From positions 1-7,378 of the forward strand of contig JAAXTT010000073.1 in NCBI GenBank assembly GCA_013336365.1: 7,378 bases of DNA. Direction: 5' to 3'. The position numbers and the translations under genes are program-made. Below the pieces are notes generated by a model. That model was not told the origin of the DNA. It saw only the letters and a program-made list of their open reading frames with translations, and did no database searches. Shown here in pieces: positions 1-6,365 of the stretch (position 1 is the first letter of the stretch; each line of letters opens with the position of its first letter). Source of the stretch: Peptococcaceae bacterium (lineage in GTDB: Bacteria; Bacillota; Desulfotomaculia; Desulfotomaculales; Desulfocucumaceae).

Positions 1-1101
1 GCTGAGATGCCTTCAAAGAAGCGGCTGGAAGAGAATTATGCAAAGCATTTGTATGGAAAAAGAATTTTGCTGGTAGAGGATAACAAAATCAATCAAGAGG
101 TAGCTAAAAAGATTCTTTCCCATGGGGGCATGTCGGTGGTTATTGCCAAAAATGGTGAAGAAGCATTGGAAAAGCTTGATTTCGGTACATATGACCTGGT
201 CCTTATGGACATCCAGATGCCAGTTAAGGATGGCTATGATACCACAAAAGAAATAAGAAAAAATCCGGAGTTTGCAGAGCTTCCGATTATTGCTATGACG
301 GCTAATGTACTTCAGGGTCAGAAGGAAAAATGCCTCCAGGCAGGTATGAACGATTACATTCCAAAGCCTATTGATATTACCCTGCTTTTTCAAACAATTG
401 TCCACTGGATTGGGGACATAGAGAATCCGGAGAGGATAAAGGAATCTGCCGTGGAATATGAGGAAAAGGCAATATTGGAACACCATAATAATAACGAGGT
501 CTTATTAGCATTGAAAAGACTTGGCAATAATAAGGAGCTTTTCCGAAAAATACAGGTTAAATTTTATAATAATCATAGAAATGATATAGGCGAGCTAAGG
601 AGAAGCATAGCAGTAGGAGATTTTCAAAATGCTGAAAGAATTGCCCATACGGTCAAGAGTGTGGCAGCCCTTATTGGTGAAAGGGAGGCGGTAGAGGCTG
701 CAGATGTTCTTGAACAGATGCTTAGGTCGGAATCAAGGCAAAACAGGGAATTCCTGGTAAGCCGGCTGGAGAGAATACTGGACAAGATTTTTTCTTCGAT
801 AGCTACTTGGTATGATGATACAGAGGTGTCTCCGGCTTTAGAAATCGAGGGTGGGAATATTTATGAAATACTGCCCTTAATGGAGATATTGGCGGTCTTA
901 TTGAAGGATAATGATATTGTGGCAGAAGAATACATAAAGGATGTTATCCGCTATACTAAAGACCCTATCTTTTCAGACCGGCTGGAAAAAATCAGAGTAT
1001 TGGTGGATCAATATAACTTTGAAGAGGCCTGGGAAATCCTCGATAAAATACTTGGTGAAATTAGGGAGTCCTTGAAGAATGGCAGCAATAAACAGCTTTG
1101 A
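1..1101 (+). CDS. Hybrid sensor histidine kinase, C-terminal part (receiver + HPt), 5' end outside window
   Basis: The reading frame is open to the first base. The first ATG (position 7) has no room for a visible ribosome binding site, and the residues before the receiver look like an interdomain linker, so I read this as the 3' part of a longer kinase gene. Counting from that ATG, a receiver domain spans about residues 18-135, with acidic pocket E24/D25, phospho-acceptor D68 (MDIQMP), T98 and K120 (PKP). An HPt domain follows at about 165-265, with the phosphorylatable His214 in AHTVKS. A helical tail at about 285-355 resembles the acidic C-terminal region often found after HPt in such kinases. 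By family knowledge, phosphate would pass from the upstream kinase core to D68, then H214, then a separate response regulator. The next gene, overlapping by 23 nt, encodes a plausible partner. Sensor and catalytic domains cannot be seen. A stand-alone REC-HPt protein starting at position 7 is possible but less likely. Confidence 0.85.
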   Translation, partial: AEMPSKKRLEENYAKHLYGKRILLVEDNKINQEVAKKILSHGGMSVVIAKNGEEALEKLDFGTYDLVLMDIQMPVKDGYDTTKEIRKNPEFAELPIIAMTANVLQGQKEKCLQAGMNDYIPKPIDITLLFQTIVHWIGDIENPERIKESAVEYEEKAILEHHNNNEVLLALKRLGNNKELFRKIQVKFYNNHRNDIGELRRSIAVGDFQNAERIAHTVKSVAALIGEREAVEAADVLEQMLRSESRQNREFLVSRLERILDKIFSSIATWYDDTEVSPALEIEGGNIYEILPLMEILAVLLKDNDIVAEEYIKDVIRYTKDPIFSDRLEKIRVLVDQYNFEEAWEILDKILGEIRESLKNGSNKQL

Positions 1102-2194
1102 CAGGAAACGAATATTGATTGTTGATGACAGCCCGGAAATGATTGAGGTGTTGGGGAACGCCCTTCCCAAGCATTACAAGCGTCAGTTTGCTCTGTCCGG
1201 GAAAAAGGCTGTGGATTTACTGATGAGAAGCGAAGAGCTTCCGGATTTGATTTTACTGGATGTATTGATGCCCGACATGGATGGCTATGAGGTATGCAGT
1301 CGATTAAAGGAGGATGTAAGATTTAAGAAAATACCGGTAATTTTTCTTAGTGCCCTTACTGATGCAAAGGATAAGGTCAGGGCATTTGAAAACGGCGGTG
1401 TGGACTATATACAAAAGCCCTTTGAGATTGCTGAGGTTAATGCCCGGGTGGAGTTGCATCTGAAGCTCCATCATTTACAGGCAGAGCTGGAAAAGCATAA
1501 TAGAAATTTAAATCAGCTGGTCAATGAAAAGGTATTGGAAATTTCGGAATCCCAGATTGCCATGATTTATGCTTTGGCAAAGCTGGCAGAATCCCGAGAT
1601 GATGATACTGGGCAGCATTTGCAGCGTATTCAGGTGTTTTGTCGCCTTATAGCCGAAAAGCTGAGCAGCCATCTAATTTATAGTGATCAGCTTAATGAGG
1701 AGTTTATAGAAAACATTGAAAAGGTAAGCCCGCTCCATGATATAGGCAAGGTGGGAGTAAGAGATGCTGTCTTGTTAAAGCCCGGCAAGCTGACTGAGGA
1801 AGAATTTGAACAAATCAAAGAGCATGTGAATATAGGGGCAAATACTCTTCGAGAGGTATTCCAGAAGCATCCCAACAATAAATCCATTGAGATGGGAATT
1901 GAAATAACCCAGTTTCATCATGAAAAATGGAATGGAAAAGGCTATCCGGAAGGACTTTCAGGGCATGATATTCCTCTGTCTGCAAGAATAATGGCTCTGG
2001 TGGACGCCTATGATGCCATTATCTCAAAACGTATTTATAAGGAAGCGGTGTCCCATAGGGATGCCTGTAAAATAATTGCCGAGGAACGGGGAGAGCATTT
2101 CGACCCCTTGATTGTTGATGTGTTTTTAGAATTTGAGGAAGAATTCAGGCAGGCCCACATTAAGCTCGAACTGGCAAAGACAGCTTCAGGCTAG
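1079..2194 (+). CDS. Response regulator with HD-GYP domain (c-di-GMP phosphodiesterase, RpfG-like)
   Basis: This 371-residue cytoplasmic regulator has a receiver domain at about residues 10-128 (acidic pair D16/D17, phospho-acceptor D61 in LLDVLMPD, K113 in QKPF). A helical, probably coiled-coil linker covers about 128-160, and an HD-GYP domain about 160-355. The HD-GYP metal and signature residues are all present: H180 (TGQH), H220-D221 with DIGK after it, H249, H280-H281-E282, the GKGYP loop at 286-290 and D309. By family knowledge the domain hydrolyses cyclic di-GMP, with activity controlled by phosphorylation of the receiver. The ATG at 1079 lies inside the end of the hybrid kinase gene and is preceded by AGGGAG (1063-1068) at good spacing, which suggests translational coupling. 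Its position makes it the natural target of the upstream HPt domain; that pairing is inferred. The cellular output (motility, biofilm, sporulation) cannot be read here. Confidence 0.93.
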   Translation: MAAINSFDRKRILIVDDSPEMIEVLGNALPKHYKRQFALSGKKAVDLLMRSEELPDLILLDVLMPDMDGYEVCSRLKEDVRFKKIPVIFLSALTDAKDKVRAFENGGVDYIQKPFEIAEVNARVELHLKLHHLQAELEKHNRNLNQLVNEKVLEISESQIAMIYALAKLAESRDDDTGQHLQRIQVFCRLIAEKLSSHLIYSDQLNEEFIENIEKVSPLHDIGKVGVRDAVLLKPGKLTEEEFEQIKEHVNIGANTLREVFQKHPNNKSIEMGIEITQFHHEKWNGKGYPEGLSGHDIPLSARIMALVDAYDAIISKRIYKEAVSHRDACKIIAEERGEHFDPLIVDVFLEFEEEFRQAHIKLELAKTASG

Positions 2195-2215
2195 GGAAGG
2201 AGGTAAGCCGGCAAA

Positions 2216-3055
2216 ATGAAAGACATAAGAATTGGCCTGATCTTTTTAATAGGCGCAGGTTTCTTTGTTCTACAAGGAAATATTGAATATGGCTACAGCG
2301 AGCAGCTATCATTTAATGAGTGGCGCTATGAATCCTTTGAGGCAGCCTTTCCTCATAAAGAATACGAGTCGTACTATGTTGATGGTAAAAGAACCGGACA
2401 AAAACGATATAACGGAAAAAATCATGAAGGTGCAGTAAGCTGGAGGATTGAAGGCTATGAGCGTGTCCATCCCAACAAGGAGTATGAGAGAAAATACCTT
2501 GATGGCATAAAAACCTCGGAAACACGATATACTGGAAAAAACTGGAATAATTTGTTCTTTGTTAAGGATATATTGGTGGTCAATAAAGCATATCCATTGC
2601 CGGCGGATTATTATCCCGGGCTAAATCCCGATGTCCTGCAGGCTTTTGACCAAATGAGCAATGATGCAAAGGCTTTGGGACTGAATATCTATTTGTCCTC
2701 CGGCTTCAGATCCTACCGCCTTCAGGCTGATATTTACAAAAACAATTTAAATATATATGGTCAAAGTGTCGCAGATACCTTTTCTGCAAGACCGGGATAT
2801 TCAGAGCATCAAACCGGATTAGCCTTTGATTTAAATACCATTAGCGATTCCTTTGCCAAGACAAAGGAAGGGGTTTGGGTTAAGAACAACTGCCATAAAT
2901 ATGGCTTTATTATCAGATATCCGGAGGGAAAACAAGGGATTACCGGCTATAAATATGAACCCTGGCACTTAAGATATGTGGGGATTGGTAATGCAGAAGC
3001 GATTTTCAACAGTGGTTTATGTCTTGAAGAGTATCTGGGCTTAACCTCACCTTAG
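2216..3055 (+). CDS. D-alanyl-D-alanine carboxypeptidase, VanY/M15B family, with N-terminal repeats
   Basis: This 279-residue protein starts with a basic stretch and a hydrophobic segment (about residues 7-21), so it is exported or anchored in the membrane. There is no lipobox cysteine. Residues 36-69 and 76-109 form two ungapped copies of a 34-residue repeat of unknown function. The catalytic domain follows at about 120-275, with the M15B motifs SSGFRSY (R165), SEHQTGLAFD (zinc ligands H198 and D205) and EPWH (catalytic E248, zinc ligand H251). Family members remove the terminal D-Ala from peptidoglycan stem peptides outside the cell. Nothing here indicates glycopeptide resistance, since no vanHAX-like genes are present. 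The start is supported by an excellent AAGGAGGT (2197-2204), 11 nt upstream of the ATG. The gene begins 21 nt after the HD-GYP regulator, so co-transcription is likely. An L,D-specific or dual-specific variant cannot be excluded. Confidence 0.92.
   Translation: MKDIRIGLIFLIGAGFFVLQGNIEYGYSEQLSFNEWRYESFEAAFPHKEYESYYVDGKRTGQKRYNGKNHEGAVSWRIEGYERVHPNKEYERKYLDGIKTSETRYTGKNWNNLFFVKDILVVNKAYPLPADYYPGLNPDVLQAFDQMSNDAKALGLNIYLSSGFRSYRLQADIYKNNLNIYGQSVADTFSARPGYSEHQTGLAFDLNTISDSFAKTKEGVWVKNNCHKYGFIIRYPEGKQGITGYKYEPWHLRYVGIGNAEAIFNSGLCLEEYLGLTSP
2321..2542 (+). repeat. Two tandem 34-residue protein repeats in the VanY-like peptidase
   Basis: Codons 36-69 (2321-2422) and 76-109 (2441-2542) encode two ungapped copies of the same 34-residue unit, separated by six residues. 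By my alignment 18 of 34 positions are identical, including W/R at the start, P-x-K-E-Y-E in the middle, then Y-x-D-G, T, R-Y and the closing G-K-N. The copies lie between the signal segment and the peptidase domain. I do not recognise the unit as a named domain. A wall-binding or spacer role is only a guess from its location. Confidence 0.8.
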
Positions 3056-3085
3056 TGGGACAAGAGAATTTAACCCTTGTCCCAC
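3055..3085. terminator. Hairpin between convergent genes, possible bidirectional terminator
   Basis: TGGGACAAG (3056-3064) pairs perfectly with CTTGTCCCA (3076-3084) around an 11-nt loop, and one further G-C pair (3055/3085) extends the stem to 10 bp. It begins at the last base of the peptidase stop codon and lies 14 nt past the stop of the small Cys-rich gene on the other strand. Neither strand has a U-tract after the stem, so it is not a textbook intrinsic terminator. It may instead act as a transcript 3'-end stabiliser. Confidence 0.45.
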
Positions 3086-3098
3086 CCGGCTGGGAGTA

Positions 3099-3248
3099 TT
3101 AATTTTTGCAGCCTTTATTATTTTGGTAATCCGAACAAGCACCCCCGGTACAGCCGGGACAGGTGTTGCTTTGTATACTTTTATAATATCGATAGGTGCC
3201 AAAGCCGATTATTAAAAAGAAAATAATTCCAACTATTATAGTAGCCAT
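3099..3248 (-). CDS. FeoB-associated Cys-rich small membrane protein (49 aa)
   Basis: This short gene begins with ATG at 3248 and ends with TAA at 3099-3101. It has one hydrophobic segment (about residues 3-17), a short basic/aromatic stretch (YRYYK), and a tail carrying four cysteines (C30, C33, C38, C47) in a CPGC...C...C pattern. That layout and size match the FeoB-associated Cys-rich membrane proteins found after feoB in Firmicutes, whose role in ferrous iron uptake is not well defined. A metal-binding or FeoB-modulating role is inferred from cysteines and position. The start is supported by GGAAAGGAG (3260-3268), 11 nt upstream and inside the 22-nt gap after the feoB stop, so it should be translated from the feo transcript. 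It may take the place of FeoC, but it is not homologous in any way I can see. Confidence 0.85.
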   Translation of the reverse strand: MATIIVGIIFFLIIGFGTYRYYKSIQSNTCPGCTGGACSDYQNNKGCKN

Positions 3249-3270
3249 TCCAAGAGACACTCCTTTCCTA

Positions 3271-5244
3271 TTAAGCGAAGCCGTTTTTTGTATTCCCGGC
3301 CTTTCTGACCATCAGGTAGTATAGCCAACCTACTAGGGAAATTGTTAGGAAAACCGCCGGGATAAAGCCCCCGGAGAGTCTGTTGTAGAGCAGTAGTGTG
3401 CCTATTTGAGTCGTAAGCATGGCAACAGTGTAGCCGGCAATAAATTGAATCAAAATAGCCTTTCTCAGCAATCTTTTGCTACCCAGCTCTGCATTCATTG
3501 CACCTATTGCTGCAAAGCAGGGAGGAATAAATAAATTGAACAGCAGAAAGGAAAAGGCAGTGACCGGAGTAAAAAAGTCAGTCAGCGGGCCTCCGGCCAA
3601 ATGCATTGCTTCCTCAGAGGAGGCTAAAATAATGGCAAAGGTTGCAACCACGTTTTCCTTGGCAATAAATCCGCTCAGAGTTGCTGCCGTCGTCTGCCAG
3701 CCAATAAACCCTAGAGGTATCAGTAAGGGGGCGAGGATTCCTCCCACAGATGCAAGAATGCTTGAGGACTGGTTTTCTACTTCCTGTAAGCGCCAGCCAT
3801 AGGTTTGCATAAACCAAATAACTGTGTTCATTACCAGGATAATCGTTGCTGCTCTTACCAAAAAGGATTTTGCTTGCTTAAGCATTTGCCTTGAGGCCAG
3901 CTTGATACTGGGAAGCTTATACTCAGGAATCTCAACAATAAAGGCAGATGAGGACTCAAGCCGATATATTTTTTTGATAATTAACCCCACAATAATTATT
4001 AAGGCCCCGGCAATTAAGTAAATACTCGGGAATACCCAGGTGGAGTGGGGGAAAAATACCGCTGCAAGCAAGGCTATTATAGGGAGCTTGGCACCACAGG
4101 GAACAAAGGGAGTAAGTATGGTTGCCAGCATCCGTTCATTGTCGTCCTCAATGGTTTTGGTGGCCATAATTCCGGGGATAGAGCAACCGGTGCCCACAAT
4201 CATGGGAATAATTGCCTTCCCGGAAAGGCCGATTTTTTTAAAGTAGCGGTCCATAATAATTGCAACTCGAGCCATATAGCCGCTGTCCTCCAACAGGCTG
4301 AGACAGAAAAAAAGAATCATGATCAAGGGCAGAAAACCAACAACTGCCCCGACACCCCCTATTGCCCCGTCAACAATAAGGCCGGTAAGGAGGGGATGGA
4401 CCCCAATTCCTGTCAGAAACCCATTTACAGCATCGGGGACTATTTTACCAAACAGGGTATCGTTAATATATCCTGACAGCATTCCTCCAAGTCCATTTAT
4501 AGAGAAGGCATATATTGCCCACATAACAAGGGCAAATATAGGAAGACCAAGATAGGAATTGGCTACAACTCGGTCAACCCGGTCAGAAAAAGTAATTTCA
4601 TGGGAGGCACGATTTTTGACCAGATAATCGGTTGCCAGTTTTTTTGTGAAGGCGTGTCTAGCATCAGTACCAGCTTGACTGCTTTCTCCGGTGGCTATGG
4701 GTGCCGGCTGAGCCTTTAACTCAGCAGTCTGGACCGCCTTCAGTAAAAGATCCTTCAGTCCCTCTCCTTTGTTGGCAACAATTTCACCTACCTGACTTTT
4801 AAGGGAGGCTGACAGACCTGCGGTATCTATTTTGCCACCATTATGTCTTAATAGGTCCATTTTGTTAAGGGCGATAACTGTGGGAATATTAAGCTCCAAC
4901 AGCTGAGTTGTGAAAAACAGACTTCTTTCCAGGCTATTTGCATCTATAATATTAATAATTACATCAGGTTTTTCTTCAAGGATAAAGTCCCTGGCAATTG
5001 CCTCTTCTCCCGAATAAGGGTCTATAGAGTAGGCTCCGGGCAGGTCAATTACTACAATTGGATCGCCGGGGTTATCTACAGACAGATGTTTTCTGAGGAA
5101 GTCAGCAAGCTGTTCACTTAGGGGGGAGATCTTTTTTTCAACGGTCACTCCTGCCCAGTTCCCAACATGCTCCATTTTCCCCGTTAAAGCATTAAACAAA
5201 GTGGTTTTCCCTGAATTGGGGTTTCCGACTAAAGCTATTTTCAT
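3271..5244 (-). CDS. feoB: Ferrous iron transport protein B (FeoB)
   Basis: This 657-residue inner-membrane Fe(II) transporter has an N-terminal GTP-binding domain. Residues counted from the ATG at 5244: G1 GNPNSGKT 7-14, G2 threonine T34 in GVTVEKK, G3 DLPG 67-70, G4 NKMD 127-130, and a probable G5 loop near 157-162. A helical GDI-like spacer leads to the membrane domain (from about 234 to the end), which has two gate-like halves. Conserved cysteines appear in GTGCSIPG (C354), PCGAKLP (C383) and PPCF (C576), as in FeoB of other bacteria. The length is at the short end for the family, but no domain is missing. A longer in-frame start exists (TTG at 5271), but the ATG at 5244 has AAGGAG (5250-5255) five nt upstream and puts the G1 motif right at the N-terminus, as is typical. 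It is the second gene of a Fur-type feo operon, 86 nt after feoA. Confidence 0.97.
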   Translation of the reverse strand: MKIALVGNPNSGKTTLFNALTGKMEHVGNWAGVTVEKKISPLSEQLADFLRKHLSVDNPGDPIVVIDLPGAYSIDPYSGEEAIARDFILEEKPDVIINIIDANSLERSLFFTTQLLELNIPTVIALNKMDLLRHNGGKIDTAGLSASLKSQVGEIVANKGEGLKDLLLKAVQTAELKAQPAPIATGESSQAGTDARHAFTKKLATDYLVKNRASHEITFSDRVDRVVANSYLGLPIFALVMWAIYAFSINGLGGMLSGYINDTLFGKIVPDAVNGFLTGIGVHPLLTGLIVDGAIGGVGAVVGFLPLIMILFFCLSLLEDSGYMARVAIIMDRYFKKIGLSGKAIIPMIVGTGCSIPGIMATKTIEDDNERMLATILTPFVPCGAKLPIIALLAAVFFPHSTWVFPSIYLIAGALIIIVGLIIKKIYRLESSSAFIVEIPEYKLPSIKLASRQMLKQAKSFLVRAATIILVMNTVIWFMQTYGWRLQEVENQSSSILASVGGILAPLLIPLGFIGWQTTAATLSGFIAKENVVATFAIILASSEEAMHLAGGPLTDFFTPVTAFSFLLFNLFIPPCFAAIGAMNAELGSKRLLRKAILIQFIAGYTVAMLTTQIGTLLLYNRLSGGFIPAVFLTISLVGWLYYLMVRKAGNTKNGFA

Positions 5245-5249
5245 GGTTT

Positions 5250-5255
5250 CTCCTT
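5250..5255 (-). promoter_or_regulatory. Ribosome binding site that fixes the feoB start
   Basis: On the minus strand, AAGGAG lies five nt before the ATG at 5244. The alternative in-frame TTG at 5271 is upstream of this site and sits inside the palindrome at 5261-5291, which argues for the ATG. Confidence 0.8.
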
Positions 5256-5260
5256 CCAAG

Positions 5261-5291
5261 CCCAGTGACAATGAAATTCATTATCACTGGG
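5261..5291 (-). promoter_or_regulatory. Fur-box-like palindrome / hairpin in the feoA-feoB gap
   Basis: The sequence CCCAGTGA (5261-5268) is the exact inverse of 5284-5291. After one mismatch, a further 5 bp pair around a 3-nt loop. The minus-strand core GATAATGAATTTCATTGTC matches the classical 19-bp Fur consensus at 15 positions by my count, against 17 for the box upstream of feoA. It lies between the feoA stop and the feoB ribosome binding site. It could be a second Fur operator, an RNA hairpin that tunes feoB translation or mRNA stability, or both. No convincing promoter is visible just upstream, and no U-tract follows that would make it a terminator. Confidence 0.55.
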
Positions 5292-5330
5292 AGGGTAAAA
5301 AAATATCCGAATTGGTTTTATATGGGAATA

Positions 5331-5543
5331 TTAGGCAAGCTCAATGGAGTTTGCCATATTATAATCCAGGGCATATCGATTGTCCTTGATACAGACAATA
5401 TAATTCCCCGCAAGGACGGAGATAAGAGTGATTTCCTCTCCTATAGAGCAGCCTAGGGTACAGAGGAATTTACGTTTTTTCTCATCCCCGGAGAGGGCTT
5501 TTATTAATCTTACATCACCGGGTTTTGCATTATTTAATGACAT
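5331..5543 (-). CDS. feoA: Ferrous iron transport protein A (FeoA)
   Basis: This small cytoplasmic SH3-like protein of 70 residues acts with FeoB in Fe(II) uptake. The FeoA pattern is clear: KPGD near the N-terminus, then KRKFLCTLG (the usual R-x-L-x-x-L/M-G turn), IGEEI, and a C-terminal strand section GNYIVCIKDNRYALD followed by MANSIEL, as in clostridial FeoA. It has three cysteines (C28, C32, C51), two of them in the turn region. Two adjacent ATGs are possible (5546 and 5543). The AGGGGG at 5551-5556 is 4 nt from the first and 7 nt from the second, so I chose the second; the difference is one residue. It is the first gene of the feo operon, downstream of a Fur-type promoter. Confidence 0.93.
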   Translation of the reverse strand: MSLNNAKPGDVRLIKALSGDEKKRKFLCTLGCSIGEEITLISVLAGNYIVCIKDNRYALDYNMANSIELA

Positions 5544-5567
5544 CATTGTACCCCCTATCTATAAATA

Positions 5568-5587
5568 TGATAATGATTATCAATATC
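5568..5587 (-). promoter_or_regulatory. Fur box of the feo operon
   Basis: Positions 5568-5582 read TGATAATGATTATCA, a perfect 7-1-7 inverted repeat of the Fur type. The 19-bp stretch 5569-5587 matches the classical Fur consensus at 17 positions by my count. A larger inverted repeat encloses it: 5560-5572 is the exact inverse of 5584-5596. Together they suggest overlapping sites for more than one Fur dimer. The site covers the predicted transcription start and abuts the -10 element, as expected for repression by iron-loaded Fur. Confidence 0.9.
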
Positions 5588-5590
5588 ATA

Positions 5591-5619
5591 TTTATATGCT
5601 ATTCAGGAGGATAAGTCAA
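5591..5619 (-). promoter_or_regulatory. feo operon promoter (sigma-A type)
   Basis: On the minus strand, TTGACT (-35, 5614-5619) and TATAAA (-10, 5591-5596) are separated by exactly 17 nt, each one mismatch from consensus. Transcription should start near 5584, inside the Fur box, about 40 nt before the feoA start codon. Confidence 0.8.
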
Positions 5620-5665
5620 GGATATTTTTTAAGCAAAGCACCGGAATAAACAATGTCTGGTATTT

Positions 5666-5696
5666 TTGGGCAGGGGAGGCATAATTGTGCTATGAT
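5666..5696 (+). promoter_or_regulatory. Possible promoter of the exonuclease gene
   Basis: TATGAT (5691-5696) is preceded by TG at 5688-5689, giving an extended -10 element. The only -35 candidate is a weak TTGGGC (5666-5671) at 19 nt. Transcription would start near 5703, about 20 nt before the first possible start codon. It lies back to back with the feo promoter, about 47 nt away. Confidence 0.45.
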
Positions 5697-5723
5697 AGCG
5701 AAAATATTGAGAGTAAGAGGTAA

Positions 5724-6335
5724 GTGGCCATAGTGAGAGCGATATGTATTGATTTTGAAACCGCCAACAGCTTTTTGGGAAGCATTTGTTCAGTTGGTAT
5801 AGCGATTATCGAGGATAGCAGGATAGTCGATGCCAAGCACTGGCTTGTAAAGCCTCACCCAAGGCATTTATACTTCAATTCCTTCAATGTGGGTATTCAT
5901 GGAATAAATAAAGAGGCTGTGAAGGATGCGGCAGAATTTGATGCTGTATACAAGGAGATAGAGCCACTTTTAAACAACTCGGTTATAGTAGCCCACAATG
6001 CCTCCTTTGATATTTCAGTATTGCGACAGGCACTTGATTTATATGGTATTGAATATCCGGAAATCAGTGTTATTTGTACCTATAAAACCGCATTGAAAAC
6101 CTGGCAGGGTCTGGAGAATTACAAGCTGAACACAGTTTGTAAATTTATAAACCATAGCTTTAAGCACCATGATGCTCAAGAGGATGCAGTTGCTTGTGGA
6201 AGGGTGTTGCTTTCTGCAGTTGCCGGCAAGGGATTTAACCGCCTGGAGGACTTTGCTGACGCCATGGGAATCAAGCTTGGGAAATTATCTGCAAACAGCT
6301 ACTATCCCTGCAGAATAAGCCGGACAAAAAAATAA
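5724..6335 (+). CDS. DnaQ-like 3'-5' exonuclease (DEDDh family)
   Basis: This 203-residue protein is a single exonuclease domain resembling the epsilon subunit of DNA polymerase III. The DEDDh metal-binding residues are all visible: D10 and E12 in IDFETAN (ExoI), D96 in HNASFD (ExoII), and H149 with D154 in HDAQED (ExoIII). By family knowledge it should remove nucleotides from DNA or RNA 3' ends using two metal ions. The histidine variant distinguishes it from DEDDy enzymes. There is no polymerase, helicase or BRCT domain; only about 35 residues follow the exonuclease core. It could act in repair or RNA processing, but substrate and partner are not visible. The start is uncertain: GTG at 5724 is only 3 nt after AAGAGG (5715-5720), while GTG at 5733 is 12 nt after it and would start MRAICIDFETAN, also typical of the family. 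It is convergent with the small HTH gene. Confidence 0.9.
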   Translation: MAIVRAICIDFETANSFLGSICSVGIAIIEDSRIVDAKHWLVKPHPRHLYFNSFNVGIHGINKEAVKDAAEFDAVYKEIEPLLNNSVIVAHNASFDISVLRQALDLYGIEYPEISVICTYKTALKTWQGLENYKLNTVCKFINHSFKHHDAQEDAVACGRVLLSAVAGKGFNRLEDFADAMGIKLGKLSANSYYPCRISRTKK

Positions 6336-6365
6336 ATAGCTGCCGTGAAAGCCAAGGCAGCTATT
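6326..6365 (-). terminator. Intrinsic terminator of the small HTH gene
   Basis: AATAGCTGCC (6335-6344) and GGCAGCTATT (6356-6365) form a perfect 10-bp stem around an 11-nt loop. Read on the minus strand, the stem is followed by TATTTTTTTG, a strong U-tract (6325-6334). It therefore terminates minus-strand transcription coming from the 56-aa HTH gene, whose stop codon lies within the stem. On the plus strand the same hairpin starts at the last base of the exonuclease stop but lacks a U-tract, so termination there would be weaker. Confidence 0.85.

Noticed and set aside
13..486. 157-aa minus-strand frame opposite the receiver domain
   Set aside because: The plus-strand receiver has all its conserved residues; the antisense product is a low-complexity, Phe/Cys-rich shadow.
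2216..3055. Glycopeptide resistance gene vanY in the strict sense
   Set aside because: Only the enzyme family matches. There is no vanR/S/H/A/X neighbour, and such carboxypeptidases are common in Firmicutes without resistance.
3476..3802. 108-aa plus-strand frame inside feoB
   Set aside because: Antisense shadow of the FeoB C-terminal region; the coding signal clearly belongs to the minus strand.
4045..4476. 143-aa plus-strand frame inside feoB
   Set aside because: It lies wholly antisense to the conserved FeoB membrane domain, has no ribosome binding site that I can see, and has no recognisable domain.
5245..5271. TTG at 5271 as the feoB start
   Set aside because: It would place the strong ribosome binding site inside the coding region and add nine residues before the usual FeoB N-terminus. 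The ATG at 5244 fits better.
5428..5649. 73-aa plus-strand frame across feoA and its promoter
   Set aside because: It is antisense to FeoA and runs through the Fur box and feo promoter; no protein features seen.
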